Positions 27,050-35,123 of a stretch of DNA of 62,840 nucleotides are shown piece by piece. Every line of letters starts with the position of its first letter. Position 1 is the first letter of the stretch. The stretch covers positions 1-62,840 of the forward strand of contig JBQCCR010000019.1 of assembly GCA_051961995.1 (NCBI GenBank), written 5' to 3'. The DNA is from 66-474 sp051961995 (lineage in GTDB: Bacteria > Pseudomonadota > Gammaproteobacteria > Xanthomonadales > Rhodanobacteraceae). A program made the translations under genes and the position numbers. The notes beneath the pieces are model-generated. The model saw only the letters and a program-made list of their open reading frames with translations. It had not been told where the DNA came from and searched no databases.

Positions 27050-28415
27050 CCTGCGGCGGCGATTGCTGCTGCTCGTGGCGCTGCCGCTATGCGGGGTGCT
27101 GGTCTGCGGCGCCGCGCTCACCTACGGCCTCGCGCTGTATTACGCCAATCGCGTCTATGACCGCTGGCTGCTGGATTCCGCGCGCGCGCTGGGACAACTG
27201 GTCAACAGTGACGCAGGCCGCAACGAGCTGACCGACCAGGCGCGCATCCTGCTGCAATACGATCCGTACGACCGCGTGGTCTATGCCGTGCGCAGCATGC
27301 GTTATGGCCTGTTGTCCGGAGATTCCGACCTGCCGCAGCCGCGCGCAAGCCAGCCCCGGCCCGATCCGATCTACACCAGCTTCCATGTCGGGGACCGCAG
27401 CATGCGCATGGTGTCGGTGCTGATTGCCAACGCGCACGCCCCGCGCGATACGCTGGTGATTTCCGCGGCCGAAACCGTGCGCAAGCGGCACCTGCTGGCG
27501 CGCGAATTGCTGACCGCGACGGTGCCGATCGAATTCGCGCTGATCCTGCTGGCGATGGGACTGGTGTGGCTGGGCGTGAACCGCGGCCTGCGCGTGCTCG
27601 ATCCGCTCGCGCGCGAACTGCGACTGCGCCATGCCGGCGATTTGTCGCCACTGCGGACCGCCGATGTCCCGCTGGAAGTGCAGCCGCTGGTGGCGACGAT
27701 TGACGCGCTGCTCGGACGGGTGGACCGCATGCTGGCACAGCAGCAACGCTTCATCGCCGATGCCGCGCACCAGTTGCGGACGCCGCTGGCCGGGCTGCGC
27801 CTGCAGGCGGAACGCGCCCTCGCCGATCCGCGCCCGGAATCCGTGCGCGAGGCGCTCGCGCACGTCGAACGCCTGTCCGCCGGCACCGCGCGGGCAGCCG
27901 GGCAATTGCTGGCGCTCGCTCGCGCACAGGCGCCGGACGAAGTGGTCGGTACGATCGCGCCGCTCGACCTCGCCGTGCTGGTGCGCGACGAGGTCGCCGC
28001 GCGCGTACCCGCTGCGCTGGCGCAACGCGCCGATCTCGGCTACGGCGGACCTACGCAGGGCGTCCGCGTGGTGGGCGATGCACTGCTGCTGCGCGAACTG
28101 CTTGGCAATCTGATTGACAACGCATTGCGCTATGGAAAGCGCGACGGCGTGGTCACGGTGTCATTGGAATCAAGTGATGACGCCGGCGTGGTGCTGGCGG
28201 TGAGCGATGACGGCGTCGGCGTGCCGGAGCAACTCTGGCCGCGGCTGGGCGAACGGTTCTTCCAAGTGGATGGCGACCGCCGCGACGGCAGCGGTTTGGG
28301 GCTGGCGATCGTGCGCGAAATCGCCGAGCGACACGGCGCGATCGTGGAATTCGGCAATGGCCTGAACGGCCGCGGTTTGCGCGTGGAAGTGCGGTTCCCG
28401 CCTGCGCAGGGCTAG
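27030..28415 (+). CDS. sensor histidine kinase, QseC/TctE-like
   Basis: 461 residues. One N-terminal membrane helix (about 12-33), a periplasmic 2CSK-type sensor segment of about 120 residues, a second helix near 170-190, a short HAMP-like linker, the dimerisation box with phosphorylated His247 in FIADAAHQLRTPL, then the ATPase domain: N box GNLIDNALRYG, G1 SDDGVGVPEQ, G2 GSGLGLAIV. All catalytic boxes are present. Its start lies inside the 3' end of the response regulator gene. Confidence 0.94.
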   Translation: MSRTSPSLRRRLLLLVALPLCGVLVCGAALTYGLALYYANRVYDRWLLDSARALGQLVNSDAGRNELTDQARILLQYDPYDRVVYAVRSMRYGLLSGDSDLPQPRASQPRPDPIYTSFHVGDRSMRMVSVLIANAHAPRDTLVISAAETVRKRHLLARELLTATVPIEFALILLAMGLVWLGVNRGLRVLDPLARELRLRHAGDLSPLRTADVPLEVQPLVATIDALLGRVDRMLAQQQRFIADAAHQLRTPLAGLRLQAERALADPRPESVREALAHVERLSAGTARAAGQLLALARAQAPDEVVGTIAPLDLAVLVRDEVAARVPAALAQRADLGYGGPTQGVRVVGDALLLRELLGNLIDNALRYGKRDGVVTVSLESSDDAGVVLAVSDDGVGVPEQLWPRLGERFFQVDGDRRDGSGLGLAIVREIAERHGAIVEFGNGLNGRGLRVEVRFPPAQG

Positions 28416-28426
28416 CTGGAGCGGCG

Positions 28427-28744
28427 CTACTGCCGATCGTCGCGCGTGTAGATCGCGCCCTCTTCCACGCGCACCGGAAAGACTTCGATCGGCATCACCG
28501 CGGGCGGCGCGGTTACCGAACCATCGCGCACGTCGAAGCGCGCGCCGTGGCGCGGGCATTCGACTTCGAAGCCGTGCAGCTCGCCGCCGGTCAGTTCACC
28601 ACCATCGTGCGTGCAGGTGTCCTCGACTGCGTAGTACTCGCCCTCGATGTTGTACACCGCGATCGCGGTGTCGCCATCCCAGGCGACCTGGAATTCGCCG
28701 GGCAGCAGCTCGGCAACGGCGCAGACGCGAACCCAATCGCTCAC
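28427..28744 (-). CDS. Rieske-type 2Fe-2S ferredoxin
   Basis: 105 residues from GTG 28744, whose first bases overlap the stop codon of the GNAT gene (GTGA). The Rieske ligands Cys44, His46, Cys63 and His66 (CTH and CPRHG) are in place. The soluble single-domain form resembles the ferredoxin components of ring-hydroxylating dioxygenases and the NirD-like electron carriers. As the last gene of the suf operon it may carry electrons for cluster assembly or be one of its clients; this is inference. Confidence 0.9.
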   Translation of the reverse strand: MSDWVRVCAVAELLPGEFQVAWDGDTAIAVYNIEGEYYAVEDTCTHDGGELTGGELHGFEVECPRHGARFDVRDGSVTAPPAVMPIEVFPVRVEEGAIYTRDDRQ

Positions 28745-29298
28745 GCCTGATCCCCGAGCGTTTTCACCAGCCACTCGAAGCGCAAATCATCGCGCTTTGG
28801 AATCCCGAATCGCGCATCGCCATACGGGAACGGCTTGTGCTCGCCGGTGCGCCGATAGCCGCGCCGCTCGTACCAGGCGATCAGCGCGTCGCGGATGTCG
28901 ATCACGCTCATGCGCATCTGCCTGCAATGCCATTCCTCGCGCGCGATGCGCTCGGCCTCGGCCAGCAGCGCGCGGCCGACCCCGGCATTCTGCAACTCCG
29001 GACGCACCGAGAACATGCCGAAGTAGCAATCACCGCCGGGCTGCTTCTCGATCAGGCAGGACGCGAGCAGCGCGCCAGCGCGCTCGGCCAGCACGATGCG
29101 CGCGTCGCGGCGCGCGATCAACGCCGACACATCGGCGACGTCGGTGCGCTGGCCGTCGAGGAAATCCGCCTCGGTGGTCCAACCCGTGCGGCTGACTTCG
29201 CCGCGGTAAGCCGACTCGGTCAGCGCAACGACCGCGTCCACATCGGCGGACGTTGCGGCGCGAAACTGCAAAGCCCCCGACCCGGCCAAGATCACCAT
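28741..29298 (-). CDS. GNAT family N-acetyltransferase in the suf operon
   Basis: 185 residues from ATG 29298. FRAATSADVDAVVALTESAYRGE opens the GNAT fold, FSVRPELQNAGVGRALLAEAE is the acetyl-CoA loop, and AWYERRGYRRTGEHKPFP is the usual C-terminal block. It follows sufS by 34 bases and overlaps the Rieske gene by 4 bases. Substrate unknown. The leader contains a heptad array (GTTCCCC) which on this strand gives a purine-rich GGGGAAC that could double as a ribosome binding site. Confidence 0.88.
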   Translation of the reverse strand: MVILAGSGALQFRAATSADVDAVVALTESAYRGEVSRTGWTTEADFLDGQRTDVADVSALIARRDARIVLAERAGALLASCLIEKQPGGDCYFGMFSVRPELQNAGVGRALLAEAERIAREEWHCRQMRMSVIDIRDALIAWYERRGYRRTGEHKPFPYGDARFGIPKRDDLRFEWLVKTLGDQA

Positions 29299-29302
29299 TT
29301 CG

Positions 29303-29330
29303 GTTCCCCGTTCCCCATTCCCATTTCCGG
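29303..29330. repeat. 7-bp array (GTTCCCC type, 4 units)
   Basis: Units GTTCCCC, GTTCCCC, ATTCCCA and TTTCCGG fill the space between the sufS stop and the start of the GNAT gene (4 bases away). Unlike the other arrays, the strand facing the gene is G-rich. Confidence 0.8.
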
Positions 29331-29332
29331 TT

Positions 29333-30547
29333 TCATCCCAACAATTTGCGAACGCGTCCGATCGCCGCGACCAGCGCGTCAATTTCCCCGGTAGTGTTCC
29401 AGAATGCCAGCGACGCGCGCGCGGTGGCCGGCACGCCGTAGAACTGCATCAGCGGATGTGCGCAATGATGGCCGGAGCGCACGGCGATGCCTTCCTGGTC
29501 CAGCAGGGTCGCAAGATCGTGCGCGTGTGCGCCCTCGATCAGGAACGAGATCACCGCTGCCTTGTTGCGCGCGGTGCCGATGATGCGCAGCCCGGGAACC
29601 TGCTCCAGCGCCTGCGTCGCGTAGGCCAGCAGCTCACGCTCGCGCGCGGCGATATTGGCCATGCCGATGTTCTGCAGATAATCCACCGCCGCACCCAGGC
29701 CCGCAAAACCCGAAATGTTCGGCGTACCCGCCTCGAACTTGTGCGGCGGATCGGCGAAAGTCGTTCCGGTGAATTTCACCTCGCGGATCATCTCGCCGCC
29801 GCCGAAGAACGGCGGCATCGCCTGCAGGTGCTCGCGCCTGGCCCACAGCGCGCCGGTGCCGGTCGGACCGCACATCTTGTGGCCGGTGAGGCAATAGAAA
29901 TCGCAACCGAGCGAGCCGACATCCAGCGGCAGATGCGGCGCGGCCTGCGAGCCGTCCACCAGCAGCGGGATGCCGCGCTTGCGGCACTCGCGCGCCAGTT
30001 CCTTCACCGGATTGACGGTGCCGAGCACATTGGAAACGTGGGTCACGCAGGCGAGTTTCACCTCGTCCGTCAGCGCTTCGACGAACTTCTCGAAAACCAG
30101 TTCGCCCGATTCGGTAATGGGCGCGACCTTCAAATGTGCGCCGGCGCGTTCGCACACCAGTTGCCATGGCACGATGTTGGCGTGGTGTTCCATCGTGGTG
30201 ATCAGGATCGCATCGCCGGCCTTCAGGCGCGGCAGCGCGTAACTGTAGGCGACCAGGTTGGTCGCCATCGTGGTGCCCGAAGTCAGCACGATCTCGTCGC
30301 GATGCGTGGCGCCGATGAACGCCGCGAGCTTGTTGCGCGCACCTTCGTACAGTGCGGTGGATTCGCTGCCGAGCTGGTGCACCGCCCGCGAAACATTGGC
30401 GTTGGATTGGCGATAGAAGCGGTCCACCGCTTCGATCACGGCTGCGGGCTTCTGCGAAGTGTTGGCGCTGTCCAGATACACCAGCGGCTTGCCGTGCACC
30501 GTGCGCGACAGCAGCGGGAAGTCGGCACGCACGCGCTGCCAGTCCAT
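29333..30547 (-). CDS. sufS: SufS cysteine desulfurase
   Basis: 404 residues from ATG 30547, the usual SufS length. It takes sulfur from cysteine using PLP and passes it to the cluster scaffold. TGHKMCGPTGTG holds the PLP Lys, MEHHANIVPW the cofactor-stacking His, and SGHHCAHPL the active-site Cys (about residue 362). A start at 30613 would overlap sufD by 4 bases but would translate a REP-like GC-rich stretch (30548-30600), so I reject it. No sufE or sufU partner is adjacent. Confidence 0.95.
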   Translation of the reverse strand: MDWQRVRADFPLLSRTVHGKPLVYLDSANTSQKPAAVIEAVDRFYRQSNANVSRAVHQLGSESTALYEGARNKLAAFIGATHRDEIVLTSGTTMATNLVAYSYALPRLKAGDAILITTMEHHANIVPWQLVCERAGAHLKVAPITESGELVFEKFVEALTDEVKLACVTHVSNVLGTVNPVKELARECRKRGIPLLVDGSQAAPHLPLDVGSLGCDFYCLTGHKMCGPTGTGALWARREHLQAMPPFFGGGEMIREVKFTGTTFADPPHKFEAGTPNISGFAGLGAAVDYLQNIGMANIAARERELLAYATQALEQVPGLRIIGTARNKAAVISFLIEGAHAHDLATLLDQEGIAVRSGHHCAHPLMQFYGVPATARASLAFWNTTGEIDALVAAIGRVRKLLG

Positions 30548-30609
30548 GGCTCCTGTCCCCTCGCCCACTCGCGGGGGAGGGCCGGGATGGGTCCGTTCGG
30601 CACGAGCGC

Positions 30610-31941
30610 TCATGTTTCAGCCTCACGCGGCAGCTGCGCCAGCAGCAATGCATCGCAATGCTCCCGCAAGGTCTGCGGTTGCACGCTGGCGAGCGCGACG
30701 GCGCAGAACGCGCGCACCAGCAGCATGCGCGCCTGCCCCGCGGGCAGGCCGCGCGAACGCAGGTAGAACAGCGCACGCTCGTCCAGCTGGCCGACCGTGG
30801 CGCCGTGCGCCGCTTTCACCTCGTCCGCGTGGATTTCCAGCGCCGGGCGCGTGTCAATTTCCGCATCCGGTGAAAGCAGCAGGTTCTTGTTGGATAACTG
30901 TGCGTCGGTGCCATCGGCGCCGGGGTGTACCGTGATCGCGCCATGGAACACGCCGCGCGCGCGGCCATCGGCCACGCCGCGCCACAGCGACTGGCTGACC
31001 GTGTCGCGGCCACGGTGCTCGATCAGCAATTCGGTGTCGGCGTGCTGCCGGCCGCGCAGCGCAAACGCGCCGCGGGTGCTCGCGCACGCGCGATCGCCAT
31101 CCAGCTCGATGTGCACCTCATGGCGCACCAGTGCACCGCCGAGTTCCAACGCGTGCAACGTGACTTGCGCGTCCTCGTGCAATCGCAGATCGCTGCGGCG
31201 AAGCAGCGTCGCCGCGCTGGCGGCATCCTGTACGACCAGCCAGTCCAGATGCGCGCGTTCGCGCAAAGCCACTTCGGTCGCAAGATTCGCAAGGTGGGCG
31301 TGTTCACCGGCTGCCGCGTGATGCTCGATCAGCTTGAGGTGCGCGCCGGCAGCAAGCTCGATGATGTTCCGCGCGTGCCACGCGATGCCGCCGTCCGCAG
31401 GCGCGCCGAGATGCACGACATGAACCGGTGTTTCGATCTGTGCGTTTTCGGCAACGCGCAGCACCACGCCATCGGATGCCAGCGCCAGGTTCAACGCCGC
31501 GAACGCGTCGCGCCCGGGCTCGCGCCCGGGCTCGCGCCGGGTGAGCGCAAAGCGCAGCGGTTCGGGCTGCTCGGCCAGGGCACGCGACAACGGCTTGAGG
31601 CTCAAGCCTTCCGGCAAGTCTTGCAGACGCGAAAGATCGGCGCGGAACACGCCGTTGACGAACACCAATCTCGGGCCGCCTGCACCCGGCAAGGCGAATG
31701 CGCTTGCATCAATCGCGCGCGTCGCCGCGTCGTCGTCACATGCGCCAAAACCGCGTCGCTCCAGCGCGCGCAACGCGGTGTACTTCCATAGTTCGTTGCG
31801 CGTGGTCGGCAGGCCCGCCGCCACGAACGCCTGCATCGCATCACGCCGCGCGACATCCAGCCAGCCGATTCCGCTGCCCGGCAACGGCGCCAGCGCCGCG
31901 TTGCGCATGGATTCGACGAAGGGCGCGCCGGCAGTGCTCAC
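30610..31941 (-). CDS. sufD: Fe-S cluster assembly protein SufD
   Basis: 443 residues, a right-handed beta-helix paralogue of SufB and part of the SufBC2D scaffold in the cytosol. NELWKYTALRAL near the N-terminus, LTRREPG, ALNLALASDGVVLRV, HAADE-like HADEVKAAHGATVGQLDE and the C-terminal LRSRGLPAGQARMLLVRAFC are typical. It overlaps sufC by 4 bases (ATGA). Confidence 0.93.
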   Translation of the reverse strand: MSTAGAPFVESMRNAALAPLPGSGIGWLDVARRDAMQAFVAAGLPTTRNELWKYTALRALERRGFGACDDDAATRAIDASAFALPGAGGPRLVFVNGVFRADLSRLQDLPEGLSLKPLSRALAEQPEPLRFALTRREPGREPGRDAFAALNLALASDGVVLRVAENAQIETPVHVVHLGAPADGGIAWHARNIIELAAGAHLKLIEHHAAAGEHAHLANLATEVALRERAHLDWLVVQDAASAATLLRRSDLRLHEDAQVTLHALELGGALVRHEVHIELDGDRACASTRGAFALRGRQHADTELLIEHRGRDTVSQSLWRGVADGRARGVFHGAITVHPGADGTDAQLSNKNLLLSPDAEIDTRPALEIHADEVKAAHGATVGQLDERALFYLRSRGLPAGQARMLLVRAFCAVALASVQPQTLREHCDALLLAQLPREAET

Positions 31942-32699
31942 GCGGCCTCCGCCGGCTTGCGTTCGCGCACCCAGGCGTAACCGTGTGCTTCCAGTTCCTG
32001 TGCGAGCTGCGCGCCGCCGCTTTCGACGATGCGGCCATCCGCCAGCACGTGCACGAAATCCGGCACGATGTAATCCAGCAGCCTCTGGTAATGCGTGATC
32101 ACCAGGAATGCGCGCTTCGGGTCGCGCAGCGCGTTGACGCCTTCGGCCACCTGCTTCAACGCATCGATGTCGAGGCCGGAATCGGTTTCGTCGAGGATCG
32201 CGAGCTTCGGTTCCAGCAGCGCCATCTGGAAGATCTCGTTGCGTTTCTTCTCGCCGCCGCTGAAGCCTTCGTTCACCGCGCGATTCAAAAGCTCCGGCGA
32301 CAACTGCATCACCTTCAGCTTCTCGCGCACCAGCCCGATGAATTCGCGCGAATCGAGTTCCGCCTCGCCGCGCGCCTTGCGCTGCGCGTTCAACGCCGCG
32401 CGCAGGAAATAGGTGTTGTTGACGCCGGGAATCTCGACCGGATACTGGAACGCGAGGAACACGCCGGCCGCGGCGCGCGCCTCCGGTTCCAGTTGCAACA
32501 GGTCCGCTCCGTCGTAGCTGACCGAGCCCTGCGTCACTTCATAACCGGCGCGACCGGCCAGTACGTTGCCCAGCGTGGATTTGCCGGCGCCGTTGGGGCC
32601 CATGATCGCGTGCACTTCGCCCGCATTCACTTGCAGCGAGAGGCCCTTCAAAATTTCGCGCCCGGCGACGCGGACGTGGAGGTTTTCGATCTTCAGCAT
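31938..32699 (-). CDS. sufC: Fe-S cluster assembly ATPase SufC
   Basis: 253 residues, an ABC-type ATPase. Walker A GPNGAGKST, Q-loop FLAFQYPVEIPG, signature SGGEKKRNEI, Walker B LAILDETDSGLD and the H-loop VITHYQRLL are all present. It drives the conformational change in SufB-SufD during cluster assembly. It follows sufB after 102 bases that include a repeat-like GTAGGGTGGGC segment. Confidence 0.97.
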   Translation of the reverse strand: MLKIENLHVRVAGREILKGLSLQVNAGEVHAIMGPNGAGKSTLGNVLAGRAGYEVTQGSVSYDGADLLQLEPEARAAAGVFLAFQYPVEIPGVNNTYFLRAALNAQRKARGEAELDSREFIGLVREKLKVMQLSPELLNRAVNEGFSGGEKKRNEIFQMALLEPKLAILDETDSGLDIDALKQVAEGVNALRDPKRAFLVITHYQRLLDYIVPDFVHVLADGRIVESGGAQLAQELEAHGYAWVRERKPAEAA

Positions 32700-32801
32700 G
32701 CGCCTTGCTCTCGTAGGGTGGGCTGGCCGCGCAGCGGCGTGAACCCACCGAAATCAGCGAATGGCGGGTCATGCGCCTGCGCGCCTACCCGCCTTACTCG
32801 A

Positions 32802-34241
32802 TCAGCCAATGGCTCCCTCGAGCGACACTTCCAGCAGCTTCTTCGCCTCGACCGCGAATTCCATCGGCAACTCGCGGAAAACCTGCTTGCAGAAGCCGTC
32901 CACGATCAACGACACCGCGTCCTCTTCACCGATGCCGCGCGAGCGGCAGTAGAACATCTGGTCGTCGGAAATCTTGGAGGTGGTTGCCTCGTGCTCGACG
33001 ATGGCACTCGGGTTCTTCACTTCCATGTAGGGGAAGGTGTGTGCGCCGCACTTCTTGCCGATCAGCAAGGAATCACACTGCGTGTGGTTGCGCGCATTCG
33101 ACGCACCCTTCTCGATCTTCACCAGCCCGCGGTAGCTGTTCTGGCCATGCCCGGCGCTGATGCCCTTCGACACGATCTTGGAACGCGTGTCGCGGCCGAT
33201 GTGGATCATCTTGGTACCGGTGTCGGCCTGCTGGTGATGATGGGTCAGCGCGACCGAATTGAATTCGCCCACGGAGCGATCGCCCCGCAAGATACAGGAC
33301 GGATATTTCCAGGTAATCGCGGAACCGGTTTCCACCTGCGTCCACGAGATCCGCGAATCATCGCCGCGGCAATCGCCGCGCTTGGTCACGAAATTGTAGA
33401 TGCCGCCGACGCCGTTCTCGTCGCCGGGATACCAGTTCTGCACCGTCGAATACTTGATGCCGGCGCGTTCCAGCGCGACCAGTTCGACGACCGCCGCGTG
33501 CAACTGGTTCTCGTCGCGCATCGGCGCGGTGCAGCCTTCCAGATAAGAAACGCTCGCACCCTCTTCCGCAATGATCAGCGTGCGCTCGAACTGGCCGGTG
33601 TGGCCGGCGTTGATGCGGAAATACGTGGAGAGTTCCATCGGGCAGCGCACGCCCTTCGGGATGAACACGAACGAGCCGTCGGAAAACACCGCCGAATTCA
33701 GCGCGGCGAAGAAATTGTCACGCTGCGGCACCACCGAACCGAGGTATTGTTTCACCAGTTCCGGATGCTGGCGGATCGCCTCGCTCATCGAGCAGAAGAT
33801 CACGCCGGCATCGGCGAGTTCTTTGCGGAATGTCGTGCCGACCGACACCGAATCGAACACCGCATCCACGGCCACACCGGCAAGCTTGGCGCGTTCGTGC
33901 AGCGGCACGCCGAGCTTGTCGTAGGTTTCCAGCAGTTTCGGATCCACTTCCGCCAGCGACTTGGGCGCCTGCTTCGGCGCCGCGTAGTAGCTGATCGCCT
34001 GGAAATCGATGGGACCCAGGTTCAACTTCGCCCAGTGCGGCGGCGTCATCGTCAGCCAATGACGATACGCGGCGAGCCGCCACTCGAGCATCCACTCGGG
34101 TTCCTGCTTGCGCGCGGAAAGCGCACGGATGATGTCCTCGTTCAGGCCCGGCGGCAGCGAATCGGTTTCGATGTCGGTGACGAAACCGGCGCTGTAGCGG
34201 CGATTCAGGAGGCTCTGGATTTCGGTGCGTTCGGTAGCCAT
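32802..34241 (-). CDS. sufB: Fe-S cluster assembly scaffold SufB
   Basis: 479 residues. The start ATG 34241 lies 4 bases after the regulator stop. SufB builds the nascent cluster. Recognisable parts are NRRYSAGFVTDIE, the PKGVRCPMELSTYFRIN segment, YLEGCTAPMRDENQLHAAVVE, and VKNPSAIVEHEATTSKI near the C-terminus. Length and sequence match bacterial SufB. First enzyme gene of the operon. Confidence 0.97.
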   Translation of the reverse strand: MATERTEIQSLLNRRYSAGFVTDIETDSLPPGLNEDIIRALSARKQEPEWMLEWRLAAYRHWLTMTPPHWAKLNLGPIDFQAISYYAAPKQAPKSLAEVDPKLLETYDKLGVPLHERAKLAGVAVDAVFDSVSVGTTFRKELADAGVIFCSMSEAIRQHPELVKQYLGSVVPQRDNFFAALNSAVFSDGSFVFIPKGVRCPMELSTYFRINAGHTGQFERTLIIAEEGASVSYLEGCTAPMRDENQLHAAVVELVALERAGIKYSTVQNWYPGDENGVGGIYNFVTKRGDCRGDDSRISWTQVETGSAITWKYPSCILRGDRSVGEFNSVALTHHHQQADTGTKMIHIGRDTRSKIVSKGISAGHGQNSYRGLVKIEKGASNARNHTQCDSLLIGKKCGAHTFPYMEVKNPSAIVEHEATTSKISDDQMFYCRSRGIGEEDAVSLIVDGFCKQVFRELPMEFAVEAKKLLEVSLEGAIG

Positions 34242-34245
34242 GGGA

Positions 34246-34683
34246 TCACGCTCCGGCGCGGCGCGCGCGGTGCGGCTGGGTGGCGGGGCGCAGCATGTCG
34301 GCGAGACTGACCCCGCGCAGTGCGGCACTCACCGCGCCGCCGATGCCCTGCCAGCCACTCGACACGTTGCAATGCGCCTCGCGCTCGCAACCGGCGTGGC
34401 CGGCGCAGCACTCGGTGAGGCCAATCGGCCCATCCAGCGCTTCGACGATCTCGGCCAGCGTGATCGCGCGCGGCGAACGCGCCAGCTTGTAGCCACCCGA
34501 CGCGCCGCGGAAGGAGTCGACCAGGTTCGCGTGCGCGAGCTGCTTCAGCAGTTTGCTGACCGTCGGAAGTTCGAGCCGGGTCTCCTCCGCGATCTGCGCG
34601 GCCGACAGCACCGTCTCGGCATGCCGCGCGAGGCAGGTCATCACCACGGAAGCATAGTCGGCCAGGCGGCTGACGCGGAGCAC
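34246..34683 (-). CDS. Rrf2-family regulator of the suf operon
   Basis: 145 residues from GTG 34683 with GAGG seven bases upstream. The N-terminal winged helix (LADYASVVMTCLARH, LPTVSKLLKQLAHANLVDSFRGASGGYKLAR) and a cysteine set, ECCAGHAGCEREAHC, match the SUF-specific Rrf2 regulators (IscR/SufR relatives) that bind a 2Fe-2S cluster. It heads the suf operon and has a dyad in its own promoter, so autoregulation in response to cluster status is likely. Confidence 0.93.
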   Translation of the reverse strand: MLRVSRLADYASVVMTCLARHAETVLSAAQIAEETRLELPTVSKLLKQLAHANLVDSFRGASGGYKLARSPRAITLAEIVEALDGPIGLTECCAGHAGCEREAHCNVSSGWQGIGGAVSAALRGVSLADMLRPATQPHRARRAGA

Positions 34684-34699
34684 GGCGAATCCTCGAAAT

Positions 34700-34738
34700 A
34701 GGTACCAAAATGGTACTGTTTATTGGTTTTGATCGCAA
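34700..34738 (-). promoter_or_regulatory. suf operon promoter with Rrf2-type dyad operator
   Basis: On the minus strand a -35-like TTGCGA (34738-34733) and -10-like TACCAT (34715-34710) are 17 bases apart. Overlapping the -10 is an inverted repeat, AGGTACCA-AA-ATGGTACT on the plus strand (34700-34717), just upstream of the regulator start. Its position and A/T-centred dyad fit an IscR/SufR-type operator. Confidence 0.65.
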
Positions 34739-34768
34739 GCGAAAGACCGCAATTCAATGAATGCGCAG

Positions 34769-34804
34769 GCCATGGATGGCCGTGTCGGAGTGAGCTCCGG
34801 CGCC
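34769..34804. repeat. GCCATGGATGGC palindrome block, related to dispersed repeat
   Basis: GGCCATGGATGGCCG followed 5-10 bases later by GAGCTCCGG. In the reverse complement these are GCCATCCATGGCC and GGAGCTC, in altered order and spacing relative to the full repeat copies, so it is a weak or rearranged member. Confidence 0.4.
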
Positions 34805-34964
34805 GTCGCATGACGGCGAGCATCGCAGCGGCAGGCGGGAGCAAGGCGCGATGTCCGAGCACAAGGATGTGCGAGTTCGCGCCGGCCCGCCTGGCGCGAG
34901 AAGCGCAGCGGAGTCGGGCCAACCGGACGTTGGCTCGACCGTCATGCCCGGCGCCAATGGTTTT

Positions 34965-34992
34965 GGCTACTTTTGCCGAAACAAAAGTAGCC
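34965..34992. repeat. perfect 11-bp hairpin (GGCTACTTTTG)
   Basis: GGCTACTTTTG-CCGAAA-CAAAAGTAGCC, a perfect 11-bp stem with a 6-base loop, in the noncoding stretch between the suf promoter and nadE. This sequence recurs in xanthomonad-like genomes as a repetitive element. Downstream of nadE on the minus strand it could also act as an RNA hairpin, though it lacks a T-tract. Confidence 0.8.
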
Positions 34993-35059
34993 CGCGCCGT
35001 GGGACGGCGCGGAAAAAGACATGGATGTCGAAGCAAAGACACTGGATGCCGGCAAACGT

Positions 35060-35089
35060 GCCATCCATGGCCAAGAGCTCCGTCGCCGG
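35060..35089. repeat. dispersed intergenic repeat, copy 3
   Basis: GCCATCCATGGCCAAGAGCT followed by CCGTCGCCGG. It matches 21464-21494 and the complement of 26274-26303. The whole stretch 34739-35123 has no credible gene; it holds this copy, the palindrome block at 34769, the hairpin at 34965 and a GACATGGATGTC palindrome near 35029. Confidence 0.8.
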
Positions 35090-35123
35090 CACGACGAGCA
35101 AAGAACGCGCCGGGCGGACGCTC

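Noticed and set aside
28741..28774. ATG 28774 as the start of the Rieske gene
   Set aside because: It would overlap the GNAT gene by 34 bases and add ten residues with no similarity to Rieske ferredoxins; GTG 28744 overlaps the stop codon by the usual 4 bases.
30548..30613. Longer SufS start at 30613 overlapping sufD by 4 bases
   Set aside because: It would add a peptide from a REP-like GC-rich segment. ATG 30547 gives the normal SufS N-terminus MDWQRVRADFPLL.
31698..34310. An 870-codon open frame on the plus strand opposite sufD, sufC and sufB
   Set aside because: The translation is a shadow rich in Arg, His and Ala, while the minus-strand frames are unmistakable Suf proteins. The same applies to the 951-codon minus frame opposite the VPS10-like gene (52363-55218).
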